Positions 1 to 8,579 of a stretch of DNA of 64,000 nucleotides are shown here, piece by piece. Below the pieces are notes generated by a model, which saw nothing but the letters and a program-made list of their open reading frames with translations, had not been told where the DNA came from and did no database searches. The translations under genes and the position numbers were made by a program. The stretch's first letter is position 1. Each line of letters opens with the position of its first letter. Source of the stretch: CAWBOY01 sp963790585 (GTDB lineage: Bacteria > Planctomycetota > Planctomycetia > Gemmatales > Gemmataceae); the NCBI GenBank assembly GCA_963790585.1, contig CAWBOY010000007.1:124001-188000 (forward strand), in the 5' to 3' direction.

Positions 1-750
1 CTCGGGTCCGCCGACAAGGTAAAGCCACAGCTGACGTTCTCGATTCATGGCCTGGATGCCGCCGGTAAGCCGATGGAACGATCCAAGGCGGACGCCGAAG
101 TCGTCAGCGTTCGCGGCGAACACCTGTCGCAAGTTCGGATAACCTATTACGACAAGAATCAGGCCGACGTCCGTGAAGGGAAAATCGAAGCCCGCCACGA
201 CCGCGTCAAGAATCCCGTATTGACCAATGACATCCTGGCCAACGCCAGTTGGTCGCCGTTGTCGCCGAAACATATCGCCATCGCCGGCAGCGTCGATCTC
301 ACCGGCGACGGCCGCGATAATACCGAAGAGTTCATCCGTAATCTGTCACGGCAAAATATCATCGTCGACGGCATTCTTCCTCTCAAGGAACCGACCGACG
401 AAACGAACCAGGATGCCGCCAAAAAGGTCACTGTTCAAACGGACTTCCTCGTCGTCGGCGACGTGCCGTTGCTCGTTCGCCGAGATTCCCGCAAACTCGA
501 GCAAGTCCGGAAGATCGAAGCTGGCATCAAGGCAATGGAAGAGCAAGCCAAGCTAAGCGGCGTGCGCATTCTGTCGGTGGGCAAATACCTCGACTTGATC
601 GGCTATCCGTTCCCACGAGCCTTGACTGACGAGACGCCGTATGCTCGCACCGCCGAGCCGCGCGAGGTCAAGCCACCGGATACGGATGCGCCGAAAAAGG
701 ACGATACGAAGAAGGACGACGCCAAGAAGGACGCCAAGCCGCCGATGTAA
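1..750 (+). CDS. Hypothetical protein, 3' part (runs off left edge)
   Basis: The reading frame is open from base 1, so the true start lies outside the window; the first internal ATG is at 73. About 249 residues are visible. The middle has a stretch rich in charged residues that could be helical or coiled coil (around DSRKLEQVRKIEAGIKAMEE). The C-terminus is a low-complexity Lys/Asp/Pro tail (KKDDTKKDDAKKD). I recognise no catalytic motif or named domain, and the visible part has no signal peptide or membrane segment. Codon use matches the neighbouring genes, which supports a real gene. Function unknown; it resembles planctomycete conserved hypotheticals with Lys-rich tails. Confidence 0.7.
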   Translation, partial: LGSADKVKPQLTFSIHGLDAAGKPMERSKADAEVVSVRGEHLSQVRITYYDKNQADVREGKIEARHDRVKNPVLTNDILANASWSPLSPKHIAIAGSVDLTGDGRDNTEEFIRNLSRQNIIVDGILPLKEPTDETNQDAAKKVTVQTDFLVVGDVPLLVRRDSRKLEQVRKIEAGIKAMEEQAKLSGVRILSVGKYLDLIGYPFPRALTDETPYARTAEPREVKPPDTDAPKKDDTKKDDAKKDAKPPM

Positions 751-760
751 GTTCTCTCGC

Positions 761-876
761 GCCCTGGGCTAACATATGCCGCCCTTTCAGGGCTTAAGAC
801 CGGGCGCCCCAAATGGTATGAATGTTCAGATCGACCGCATTAAGCCCTGAAAGGGCGGTATATGTTAGCCCAGGGC
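761..876. repeat. Inverted repeat, 36-bp arms
   Basis: The arms at 761-796 and 841-876 are reverse complements with one mismatch, separated by 44 bp. The element begins 10 bp after the stop codon of the preceding gene. It could act as a bidirectional terminator or be a small palindromic mobile repeat; no T-run follows. The remainder of 877-1043 holds nothing I can support. Confidence 0.75.
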
Positions 877-1043
877 AACGCCCTGGGCGGCTGGAACCTA
901 TGTTTACCACAAGAGATTTTGGTTACACCCGTCAAAGATGCCGACCACGCCAAGGGAGCAAATCGCTGTTGCTCCCTTGGTTCGTTTCGTCTAATTTAGG
1001 TGAGACGATTGCAGGCGTTTCGCCCCAAATCCGCTCCATTCCA

Positions 1044-1115
1044 GCCGATGTAGCTCAACGGTAGAGCACCGCTTTCGTAAAGCGGGGGTTGAGGGTTCAA
1101 ATCCCCCCATCGGCT
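1044..1115 (+). tRNA. tRNA-Thr (anticodon CGT)
   Basis: The sequence folds as a cloverleaf: acceptor stem GCCGATG pairs with CATCGGC, D-arm GCTC/GAGC, anticodon stem CCGCT/AGCGG around the loop TTCGTAA (anticodon CGT, reading ACG), and a T-loop TTCAAAT. The T-stem has one A-C mismatch. T1115 is the discriminator; CCA is not encoded. The GCCGATGTAGCTCA 5' end is typical of bacterial threonine tRNAs. Confidence 0.93.
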
Positions 1116-1242
1116 CTTTTCTAGATTCCATCCGTAAACAGGTTGCGGCGGATCTTCCGTCGATGTAGCATCCAACTATCAAAACTCGCATTTCAATAAT
1201 TTACGCGAGTGCTTCGCTTACCTCTCCTCGAACGAGATTGTC

Positions 1243-2295
1243 ATGCTCTTTATTCCTTCCGGGTGTAAACCTCACGTCGCGAAGCGCAGGCTCGGTTTCA
1301 CGCTGATCGAGCTTTTGGTCGTTATCGCGATCATCGCCGTCCTGATCGGGCTCCTTCTGCCCGCTATTCAGAAGGTCCGTGAATCGGCCGCGCGGACCAA
1401 GTGCAGTAGCAACCTGCGCCAGCTGGGCATCGCTGCCCAGCTGCACCACGACGCCCTTGGAGCCTTGCCTTACTCCCGAAAATATGATTACTGGGATAGC
1501 TATACCTGGAGCGAGTTGATTCTCCCGTATATTGAGCAAACGAATGTCTACAACGGCTATCTCACATTGCCCACGGTAGGCTTCGTGGCGAGTTATCCGG
1601 GTCCGAACGGGCCGATCAGCAACAACCCGACCCAGCGGGCGTCGCGGCAGGCCGTGATTAGCACCTTCTTATGCCCCTCGGAAAATGGCCCTTTCCTAGA
1701 CGAGATCACTAGCGACACCTATGGCTTCATCCGGGCCAATTACCGCGGTTGCACCGGCAGCGGCGATATGTATGGCAATGCCACGGATTCCAGTGCGGGC
1801 CCTTGGGGTAAAGGCGTTTTCTACGTCACGCCGGGCCAGAGTTATGATAGGACGGGCTTGGTCAAAGGCCTCGGCGTGGTCATGACGTCGATTTCCGATG
1901 GCACATCCAACACCCTGCTTTTTTCCGAGGGCCTGTGTGCAACCGTGTCCGGCTGGGGCGGCCCGATCGGTGAAATCATCTATGGAAACATGGGTGGCGC
2001 GCTCTTCAGCACCTCTCTCACGCCCAATTCCACCTCGCCAGACCATGTGGTCGGCCCCTGCCCGCAGGATCAGGGCGATACAATCTATCAGTCGCCGTGC
2101 CTGTCGATCGGCGGCGATGTTTGGTTCACGCCGAGTGCAGCTGGCGCCTATGCAGCTGCACGCAGCTATCACACGGGCGGCGTGAATGCGGCCATGGCCG
2201 ACGGTAGCGTTCGCTTCTTCTCCAGCAACATCGACACGTACACCTGGCGCGCCCTGGGCACCAAGGGTGGCAACGAAACTATCAATATGCCTTGA
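1243..2295 (+). CDS. DUF1559 domain protein with prepilin-type N-terminus
   Basis: Member of the DUF1559 (SBP_bac_10-like) family, hugely expanded in planctomycetes. Residues 18-23 give the type IV prepilin cleavage/methylation motif GFTLIE, followed by a hydrophobic helix (LLVVIAIIAVLIGLLLP) and the family signature QKVRESAARTKCSSNLRQ. The C-terminus carries the H-x9-DG motif (HTGGVNAAMADGSVRF). The 350-residue length is normal for the family. A prepilin peptidase would cut after Gly18, giving a pseudopilin-like membrane or surface protein; the biological role is unknown. The lipoprotein gene 18 bp downstream is a usual partner and probably co-transcribed. No strong ribosome site is visible before this ATG. 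Confidence 0.9.
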   Translation: MLFIPSGCKPHVAKRRLGFTLIELLVVIAIIAVLIGLLLPAIQKVRESAARTKCSSNLRQLGIAAQLHHDALGALPYSRKYDYWDSYTWSELILPYIEQTNVYNGYLTLPTVGFVASYPGPNGPISNNPTQRASRQAVISTFLCPSENGPFLDEITSDTYGFIRANYRGCTGSGDMYGNATDSSAGPWGKGVFYVTPGQSYDRTGLVKGLGVVMTSISDGTSNTLLFSEGLCATVSGWGGPIGEIIYGNMGGALFSTSLTPNSTSPDHVVGPCPQDQGDTIYQSPCLSIGGDVWFTPSAAGAYAAARSYHTGGVNAAMADGSVRFFSSNIDTYTWRALGTKGGNETINMP

Positions 2296-2313
2296 TTCGC
2301 TCCGGAGACGTTC

Positions 2314-2772
2314 ATGGTCCGCATTGGGCTGCTACCGCTAATTCGTATAATCTTGGCCTGCCTGCCGCTGTTCCTCGCCGCGGGTTGTTTTGGTCCTAGC
2401 GCCTCGGTTTCGGGCGAAGTCACTTACGATGGGCAACCTGTCAAGAGCGGCTACGTCACGTTTACCCCGGCCGACGGCAAGGGCCCGTCCGTCGGGGCGC
2501 CGATCAAGGACGGCACCTATTCCGCGAAAGACATGCTCCCCGGCGAGAAGATCGTCAAGGTCGAGGCAAGCAGCAGCGCTGGGGCTGCGGTCCAAACCAA
2601 TGAAGACGCGGAGAAACGCTCAAAGGAATGGAAGTCCAAAGTTGGCCGCGATGGAATCATTCACACAGAATCGGTCCCGGCCAACGCCGAGGGTAACAGC
2701 CAAAAACACGTCATCAACGCGGGCTCGCAAACGCTAAATCTAGCGCTCAAAAAACCGGCTGGCGGAAAGTAA
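2314..2772 (+). CDS. Lipoprotein with transthyretin/carboxypeptidase-regulatory-like fold
   Basis: The N-terminus is a lipoprotein signal peptide ending in the lipobox LAAGC (Cys25). The mature part begins with VSGEVTYDGQPVKSGYVTFTP, the pattern of the carboxypeptidase regulatory-like or TTL beta-sandwich found in many planctomycete lipoproteins encoded beside DUF1559 genes. GGAG lies 8 bp before the ATG. The C-terminus is Lys-rich (LALKKPAGGK). Expected location is the inner face of the outer membrane or the periplasm. No enzyme activity is implied; a structural or binding role is likely but unproven. Confidence 0.85.
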   Translation: MVRIGLLPLIRIILACLPLFLAAGCFGPSASVSGEVTYDGQPVKSGYVTFTPADGKGPSVGAPIKDGTYSAKDMLPGEKIVKVEASSSAGAAVQTNEDAEKRSKEWKSKVGRDGIIHTESVPANAEGNSQKHVINAGSQTLNLALKKPAGGK

Positions 2773-3275
2773 TAGACACCGTTTCTGTAGCCGCATTCGC
2801 CAGAATGAGACGGCCCCTCCAGGGCATGTGTGCCATGCTTTGGTACTCCAAAGCATGCTTTCGAGTGCGAAAGCATGGCACCCGCACTGCCCCCTCGCAA
2901 TGTGGCGTGCTCCACATCTTAAAAGAAAATGAGAAAAATCTCCGAAATTATTCTTGCGTTCCTCATCAAATCGGATATTGATAGAGTGGTAGTGGAGTAA
3001 GAGGTACGTTCACTCTCGCAATTGCGTCTCGCGCGCATCCGGCACGTACCGTCTGAAATGCTTGATAGTATCGTTTTTTCGGTTGGCTCCCCAACCCGCA
3101 TTTGTATTCCTGTACATTTGTTTCACTCTCTCTAAGTATCGTCGGATGACGACTCGGTTACTCGCGCACATTTGCGGCCATACCGGTCCAATTGTGCATC
3201 AAAACCAAGTCGATTCGTCCATTGGATCTCTCTTTCGGTTTTTTACCTTACTGCTTTTTTGAAGGAGGATGCTCC
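2773..3275. other. Intergenic region between DUF1559 genes
   Basis: About 500 bp without a supportable gene. It contains the palindromic repeat at 2831-2880 and then AT-richer sequence. Short open frames here lack ribosome sites and codon bias. The right end carries the strong GAAGGAGG ribosome site (3261-3268) of the next gene. Confidence 0.6.
2831..2880. repeat. 50-bp palindromic repeat, family A (copy 1)
   Basis: The arms TGCCATGCTTTGG / CGAAAGCATGGCA flank a second internal palindrome around AAGCATGCTT. A near-identical 50-bp copy lies at 40944-40993. This is a dispersed REP-like intergenic repeat. Confidence 0.8.
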
Positions 3276-4339
3276 GTGGAAAGACATTCGCGCAGGTCCG
3301 GTTTTACTTTGATCGAGCTGCTGGTGGTTATCGCCATCATCGCGGTTTTGATTGGCTTGTTGTTACCCGCGGTACAAAAGGTCCGCGAATCCGCGGCGAA
3401 CTCGCAGTGCAAGAACAACATCAAACAGATCGCTCTCGCATCCCATAGTTATGCTGGAACGTTTGATGGTTTCCTTCCGCCAGGTTCCAACGTCAGTCCA
3501 AACGCACAATCCGGTAATGGCAACGGCTATGTCATCGGCACCCCTACAACGGCCCTTATACGAGCGTCCTAGCTTATCTACTGCCTTATATTGAACAGCA
3601 GAATGTATACAACTTGATTCCGCAGAACCTGTTCACCATTAACGGAACGGGCGGAGCGTGGGCTTACTCGACGCCACCCTACGATTTTTCCTGTGGCGAT
3701 CCCTACGTAAATGGTACTGGCATTACCCCTGCCGCCTTTACCATGATCAAGACCTTTGAATGCCCATCGGATGATCCCTACGGTCAGATGAAAAATCCAA
3801 CCGATTGGGTGGTCGATGCCTTCTTCGTGCTGAATCAGGCGGATTATTATCCCGCGGGCTCAATCGTTCTCGATTACATATACAATGCCGGGACTTATAA
3901 TAACGTCAATTTCGGCTCCCTGACCGGTGCGAGCAATTACATCGGCAACGGCGGCTACAAGAGCGAAGACACACTCGACGCGACATCGCTCAAATACAAG
4001 GGCCCGTACTCGATGAATTCGCGAACGAAGGTCACCGACATCAAAGACGGCACGTCGAACACGCTCGGCTTCGGTGAAATCGCTAGCGGCAATTACGGCG
4101 GCCCTAATTTTCGATTTACATGGATGGGTGCTGGTTCGATGACTTCGGCGACCGGCTTGCAGGCAAACAATCCCTTTGCCTTTTGGAGCAAACACACCGG
4201 CGTCATCAATTTCGGATTCTGCGACGGTTCCGTTCGCACTCTGTCGATCTCTGGAGTCCAGGCGAACTACGGGGTCTTTTTCTCTGCTTCCGGTATGAGC
4301 GATGGTGACACAATCAATTGGTCCGTGATAGGACAGTAG
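3276..4339 (+). pseudogene. DUF1559 prepilin-like protein, one frameshift
   Basis: Translation starts at GTG 3276, 8 bp after a perfect GAAGGAGG ribosome site. The N-terminus has the prepilin motif GFTLIELLVVIAIIAVLIGL and the family signature VQKVRESAANSQCKNN. The frame breaks at the C4 run 3541-3544: adding one C joins GYVIGTP to YNGPYTSVLAYLLPYIEQQ, the normal DUF1559 continuation, which then runs to the stop at 4339. The C-terminus carries the family's FGFCDGSVR motif. Only one base separates this from an intact gene of about 354 residues, so sequencing error or recent decay are both possible. The role would be the same unknown surface function as its neighbour. Confidence 0.82.
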
Positions 4340-4366
4340 CACCTGTTCACGGTGTTTTAGGGTCCC

Positions 4367-4396
4367 AGGCCGCTTGGGGATGTATCCAAGCGGCCT
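4367..4396 (+). terminator. Hairpin after DUF1559 gene
   Basis: AGGCCGCTTGG (4367-4377) pairs with CCAAGCGGCCT (4386-4396) across an 8-base loop, 28 bp after the stop. The following T content is weak, so it may be an inefficient terminator or an RNA-stabilising hairpin. Confidence 0.5.
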
Positions 4397-4428
4397 ATAC
4401 CATCTCGTCTCTATTAGCTGAGGAAAAG

Positions 4429-4629
4429 ATGCGTTTCGCATTAATGTTCATAATATCGACCTGCTTCATAATCGGTTGCGGAAAGAGCGACACGGAAACA
4501 CCAGCGATTGCAGTTCCTTCTGGCGGCACCGCGCCACCTGTTAAGGGGTTCACTCCCAAAATGGGCACAAGTAAGCCCAGGGTAGCGTTCCCGAAGGATG
4601 TGGCCAAACTTCCCAAAGGTGGTAGTTAG
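4429..4629 (+). CDS. Small lipoprotein, 66 residues
   Basis: The chosen ATG at 4429 follows GAGGAAAAG and opens directly with a lipoprotein signal peptide: MRFALMFIISTCFIIGC, with lipobox Cys17. An upstream in-frame start at 4318 would overlap the preceding gene and bury the signal peptide, so it is rejected. The mature part of about 50 residues is rich in Pro, Gly and Thr with no recognised domain. It follows the DUF1559 gene like the pair at 1243-2772, suggesting a linked function, though this mature part is far shorter. Function unknown. Confidence 0.75.
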   Translation: MRFALMFIISTCFIIGCGKSDTETPAIAVPSGGTAPPVKGFTPKMGTSKPRVAFPKDVAKLPKGGS

Positions 4630-4662
4630 GCTTTTGGACTAATCGGCGAAAGCATGAACTCG

Positions 4663-4694
4663 AAAGGGGAGGATCGAAAGATCTGCCCCTTTTT
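4663..4694 (+). terminator. Rho-independent terminator
   Basis: AAAGGGGAGGATC, a GAAA tetraloop, then GATCTGCCCCTTTTT: a strong stem with a two-base internal mismatch running into a T-tract. It lies 33 bp after the small lipoprotein stop and probably ends that transcript. Confidence 0.8.
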
Positions 4695-4705
4695 GCTTTG
4701 ATAGG

Positions 4706-4815
4706 CTAGTGCTCTGTCAACGCTTGATTTTGGGGTTGGTAACGAAAAATATGGCGAGAATTCCCAGTGAGGGACGGCAAAGCGACCCCAATTCTTAGCG
4801 TTGACAGAGCACTAG
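4706..4815. mobile_element. MITE-like element, about 110 bp, TA-flanked
   Basis: Inverted ends CTAGTGCTCTGTCAACGCT (4706-4724) and its complement (4797-4815), with weaker pairing further in (TTTGGGGTT against GACCCCAAT). The GTGCTCTGTC ends abut TA on both sides, as expected for TA-targeting IS630/Tc1-mariner-type elements. No coding capacity. The family assignment is inference. Confidence 0.7.
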
Positions 4816-4907
4816 TGCCGTAGGATCTGAAAGGCATCGAAATCCAGCGGCATCAATTTAAGCTTACGCTTGCTCACCGGCCGAATAATCTTAAGAGCCT
4901 ATCCGAA

Positions 4908-6899
4908 GTAGAGTCGAGAAGTGGCGCGGTGGTTTAGGTCGAGTCCAGCGGTATCCGGCCCTTTCGTTGGCCGGTGCCTCAATCTCCCGGCCATGCCCCG
5001 TTTCCACTTCCCGCTCGTCGAACCGGACGGGCCCTATTAAGGCATCCGGCTCTCGGACAAGGTAACTCATGCGTTCGCTCACAAGACGCGAGGTCGCGGT
5101 CGCCCTGGAAGCCACACTAATCCCAGGTCCTCACGCAGGTAACGATCCGAATAACACTGTCGGGCCGTACCCTGCACGCGGTGCTTCCGACCCAGCCACT
5201 GACGGAGCCGTTGACAGGTGTGCGCCATCACCTGCTTCATGGCCGGGGCCGTGTTACCGAGACAAAAATAGTTCGCCCAGCCCACCAGTCGGCTGTTGAC
5301 GCGAGTTATTAACGCCCGGCAAGACAACCACTGCCACGTTCGGCTGGTCTGATCGCGGATCACCTCACAGATCCCGTGGATCTTCTTGACGGCCGGACGG
5401 GGACCGATGTAGCTACGCCCCGTCTTCGGCGACCAGTTCCGACCGAACGTGTAACCCAAAAACGAAAACGTCTCGTCCGGCAAGCGGCAAACCCGGGTCT
5501 TCGTCTCGTTCACCGTCAACCGCAGCTTCGACATCATGCGCCGCATCACCGCCTCGGCTTCAAGAGCCGTACCACGGCAGCAGATCACAAAGTCGTCCGC
5601 ATAATTGACGATACGCGCCTCAAGACGATTGGCATGCCCGTTTGTCTTCCAGCCCAGCACGAAGCGACGCATGTAGAGATTCGCCAGCAGCGGCGAGAGC
5701 ACGCCCCCTTGCGGGGTGCCGCGACCCTCGTCCTTGTTGCGAGTCGTTCGACGCTTGTCCCCACGATCTCCAAGGTCTTCCACCGGTGCCTCCAACCAGC
5801 TTTTGATCAGGGCCAGTAGTAGCCCGTCACTAAGCCGTCGGCTCACCGATGCCATTAACTCGGCGTGGGGGATGCTATCGAAGTACCCACTCAAGTCCGC
5901 ATCGACAATCTCCGTATGCCCGTTGTCTAGCAACAATTGGACCTGCTCGATCGCGTCCAGAGCGCTTCGGCCTTGCCGATAAGCAAATTGTTCCGGCTGC
6001 AAGTCCGCCTCGAAGATCGGCTCCAAGACGAGCAACACAGCCATCTGCACGACACGGTCGCGGATCGTTGGAATGCCCAACGGTCGCTGTTTGCCATCCG
6101 ACTTCGGTATGTACACCCGTCGGACTGCTTGCGGGCGATACGCTTTGTTTCGGAGTTCTTCCGTCAGTTCACCCAGCCAACGGTCCAGCCCGTACTCCTC
6201 GATGTCCGTGAACGTCTGGCCATCCACCCCCGCCGCGCCGTCGTTAGCGGCACAGCACAGGTACGCATGGCCCAGCACATCGGCCCGGTACACCTTGTCG
6301 TACAACGCATAGAACCGATAGGTGGGTGCTCTCTTCGCTTTGGCATGCAACGTCTCCTGGAGTTTCCGAACCGTATCGGGAGGTGTTAGGCTCATCACCA
6401 ATCTCCTGGCTCTCTTTCCTTCGGACGCTGTCCTTGAACCAAGGCCCCTTCCCTCCACCGGCGTTACCCGGCTTCAGCGGTACTACGAGCCTCTCCGCCA
6501 CCCCAAGCGGCCCGGCCTGTCCCTCGCGGGCGTCCGGTTGGCACTGCTGCCACCGCAGGGGGTTTCCCGTGTTGCGTTAACTTTCCTATGCCGACATGCC
6601 GTCGCCATTACCCCGGTGGCAACGCGGGTGGGGCTAAAGTCGTTCCCCCTGTATCCTCGCGTCTGCGGCCTTCCCCATCCCTTTGCTGGGTCGGCTACCA
6701 CATTACCCGTTTCGAGGCCTGCTCAGCGTTCACTCACGTTACGGCCTGCCTGCTCGCGGAGTCGCTCAAACGACCCTTTCCATCGAAGGCTTCGACAGTT
6801 TCGTTACCTCCACTGCCGCTCCGATTGCTACCGGCTGGAACGACCAGTTGCCGGGTGGGATTCGCACCCACTGAAAAGTCACGCCTTGGCACGGCGCAC
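4908..6899 (-). mobile_element. Group II intron (copy 1), 1992 bp
   Basis: On the minus strand the intron starts GTGCGCCGTG at 6899, matching the GUGYG 5' consensus, and ends CTCTAC at 4908, matching the AY 3' end. Domain V is visible at 5052-5020 on the minus strand (GAGCCGGATGCC ... CCGTCCGGTTC, 33 bases). Ends were placed where removal exactly restores the host palindrome. The upstream exon is a long hairpin followed by TTT, the kind of site used by terminator-loving class C introns, and the protein lacks an endonuclease domain; class assignment needs RNA folding. About 500 bp upstream of the reverse transcriptase holds domain I and related RNA, not genes. Confidence 0.88.
5079..6395 (-). 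CDS. ltrA: Group II intron reverse transcriptase/maturase
   Basis: This 438-residue protein copies the spliced intron into DNA at new sites and helps the intron RNA fold. Visible reverse transcriptase motifs are GKQRPLGIPT (101-110), QFAYRQGRSALDAI (136-149), DADLSGYFDSI (165-175), GTPQGGVLSPLLANLYM (226-242) and the catalytic YADD (265-268), followed by FLGYTFG and the maturase X/thumb region. No HNH endonuclease domain follows, so second-strand priming would rely on host replication. The start at 6395 has AGGAG 8 bp upstream; an upstream start at 6458 in the same frame is less likely. The ORF lies inside the intron RNA. Intact here, in contrast to the copy at 38.4-39.7 kb. Confidence 0.93.
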   Translation of the reverse strand: MSLTPPDTVRKLQETLHAKAKRAPTYRFYALYDKVYRADVLGHAYLCCAANDGAAGVDGQTFTDIEEYGLDRWLGELTEELRNKAYRPQAVRRVYIPKSDGKQRPLGIPTIRDRVVQMAVLLVLEPIFEADLQPEQFAYRQGRSALDAIEQVQLLLDNGHTEIVDADLSGYFDSIPHAELMASVSRRLSDGLLLALIKSWLEAPVEDLGDRGDKRRTTRNKDEGRGTPQGGVLSPLLANLYMRRFVLGWKTNGHANRLEARIVNYADDFVICCRGTALEAEAVMRRMMSKLRLTVNETKTRVCRLPDETFSFLGYTFGRNWSPKTGRSYIGPRPAVKKIHGICEVIRDQTSRTWQWLSCRALITRVNSRLVGWANYFCLGNTAPAMKQVMAHTCQRLRQWLGRKHRVQGTARQCYSDRYLREDLGLVWLPGRPRPRVL

Positions 6900-7111
6900 A
6901 AAGGGGTCAGGTACCATTGCCGGAACGGCCCGAAGGGTGCTTCGCACAATGGTACCTGACCACCTGACCCCTTTTTCGGATAGGCTCTAAGCCATTCTAG
7001 CCACAGTTCAGGAAGGCGGCCTACCGGTCCGGTCAGATGCTAGAGCAGCGACGATCGGGCCGGACGCGCATTGCAGGTGCATTAGCATTCTTCGGCAAGT
7101 CGTAGGAGTGA

Positions 7112-8056
7112 TTAATCATCGGATGGGCTCTTCGGTCGATATACGAGGACGGGAAAGTTTCCGGCCCGGACGAGTTTGGAGGCAACACTTCCGAGGAAGA
7201 ACCGTTGCATACCCTGCCTCCCATGCGTGGCTATGGCAATGATCTGGCTCGAATGGTTTTTCGCGTCGTGCAAAATACTTCGCGCGGCATCCTCTTCGAC
7301 ACAAATCCGAGTTTGAACGCGAATTTGACGATCGCGCAACTTTTTCGCCATCTCGTCAAGGTACCTTTGAGCTGCTCCACATTCCCGTTGTTGAAGGGCT
7401 TCGATCTCGTCCAGCACGCCGTCGAGATTCACTCCTAAACTCATCCCTTCTGCCATGTAAGTCGGCCGAATAACGGGTCGAATCGCCCGAAAAAGAGTAA
7501 GCTCAATATTTGAGTTTGGTCCGAGCTGGAGTGCAGGCTCGATTATTTGTTCTGCAAGGTGAGAACCATCGAGCGGCAGTAGGACATTCTTGATTGCAGA
7601 TACGCTGCCGAAATCAGGAGGACCCTCCTGCGGTTTAACAAATAAGATCGGCTTGGTGAGATGCCGCACTAGCTTGTCCGCAACACTACCAAACCAAAAC
7701 CGCCCTAAAGCGCCCCGGCCATGTGTCGCCATCACAATCAGATCGAACTCTACGCCGTCCGCCGCATTGCTGACCGCCTGGCACACGTCTCCTTCGAGTA
7801 ACAAAGTCCGAGAACTTATGTGGGTTTTGTCACGGACACGTTGAGCGATGTCCTTTAGATACTCGTTGTCTTGCCGCTTTATCAATTTCTCCATCCGGCT
7901 GAGTACGGCAGGGACTGGATAATCGTTGAGAGGAAATTCGTGAACGTGAGCAAGTGTCACGCTAGCACCCGTTGCTTTACTTATGGCAACTGCCATTGGA
8001 ATAGAATGTTCCCCAAAGGGCGAACCATCGAGTAAAACAAGAATTGAATGGAACAT
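7112..8056 (-). CDS. Universal stress protein, two UspA domains
   Basis: Tandem UspA protein of 314 residues. Domain 1 begins FHSILVLLDGSPFGEHSIPMA and has the nucleotide-binding G-x2-G-x9-G-S/T pattern in ATHGRGALGRFWFGSVADKLV; domain 2 begins IKNVLLPLDGSHLAEQIIEPA and repeats it in ATHGRQGMQRFFLGSVASKLV. Such proteins bind ATP or AMP and support survival under stress; the target is unknown. The start at 8056 is chosen because GGAG sits 8 bp upstream and the domain begins at once; a start at 8143 would add 29 residues with no similarity. It follows the gene at 8151-8579 by 94 bp and is probably in its operon. Confidence 0.92.
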   Translation of the reverse strand: MFHSILVLLDGSPFGEHSIPMAVAISKATGASVTLAHVHEFPLNDYPVPAVLSRMEKLIKRQDNEYLKDIAQRVRDKTHISSRTLLLEGDVCQAVSNAADGVEFDLIVMATHGRGALGRFWFGSVADKLVRHLTKPILFVKPQEGPPDFGSVSAIKNVLLPLDGSHLAEQIIEPALQLGPNSNIELTLFRAIRPVIRPTYMAEGMSLGVNLDGVLDEIEALQQRECGAAQRYLDEMAKKLRDRQIRVQTRICVEEDAARSILHDAKNHSSQIIAIATHGRQGMQRFFLGSVASKLVRAGNFPVLVYRPKSPSDD

Positions 8057-8150
8057 TGGTACATCTCCATAATCGACAAATCTTCGCTTGGTATAAGGAG
8101 AGGACATGCGCCAAAATTGGTGAGCACGTTGGGAAGCAGACAAGACTGGT

Positions 8151-8579
8151 CTATTGTTGATCTAATTCGGCGTAGAACCGTCGAGCCTCCGCCAGTAATT
8201 GGTTTTCGGTTGTGTGATGGGCGTCCACATGAACCGAACCAATGACCTTATCGGCTACGTCGGGATGGAAGTCTCGCAGATCCGAGAGCAACTGTTCCAT
8301 CGCGCTACTTCTTCCAGTGCCGCTCCCAAAAATCAAGATCTGGGCCGCCCCTCCCAGGGTCTTGGCGATAGCTTCGTAGAAGCTTTTCCGCTCCGGCTGA
8401 CGTTTGCCGTCTGTCCATTCATGTGCGGAATGCAAGTGCCGGCCATAGCCATAAGGATCGTAGGGAACAATACGCTCGGGCACAGTTCCACGCACCTCCG
8501 TCCGATAAATGCGTGCCTCGTGATGGTCAATAACTACCAAAAGACGTCTGGCTGGCTCGATATTGTTCACAGATTCCAT
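8151..8579 (-). CDS. Possible eRF1-domain-3-like (baeRF-type) protein
   Basis: A 142-residue protein with alternating hydrophobic strands and helices: RRLLVVIDHHEARIYRTEV near the N-terminus, ILIFGSGTGRSSAMEQLLSDL in the middle and VIGSVHVDAHHTTENQLLAEARRFY at the end. This order resembles the C-terminal domain of bacterial archaeo-eukaryotic release factor-like proteins and of host-attachment-type proteins, often found beside stress genes. That assignment is from pattern only. GGGAG lies upstream of the ATG. It precedes the universal stress gene, so a stress role is plausible. Molecular function unproven. Confidence 0.7.
   Translation of the reverse strand: MESVNNIEPARRLLVVIDHHEARIYRTEVRGTVPERIVPYDPYGYGRHLHSAHEWTDGKRQPERKSFYEAIAKTLGGAAQILIFGSGTGRSSAMEQLLSDLRDFHPDVADKVIGSVHVDAHHTTENQLLAEARRFYAELDQQ

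Larger units (their letters stand above)
4895..6987. mobile_element. Palindromic MITE carrying a group II intron (copy 1)
   Basis: Ends GAGCCTATCCGAA and TTCGGATAGGCTC are exact inverted repeats, flanked on both sides by TAA (4892-4894 and 6988-6990), a possible 3-bp target duplication like that of some IS5-type elements. If the intron at 4908-6899 is removed, the left end joins AAAGGGGTCAGGTACC and the whole becomes a palindrome around a 27-bp unpaired core (6920-6946). The right arm has an extra 8-bp duplication (GGTCAGGT). No transposase is encoded, so movement of the MITE would need one in trans. Confidence 0.8.

Noticed and set aside
6322..6990. 222-codon open frame on the plus strand, repeated at 39641-40312
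   Set aside because: It lies antisense to the intron's RNA domains and the start of the reverse transcriptase; conservation comes from the intron being duplicated.
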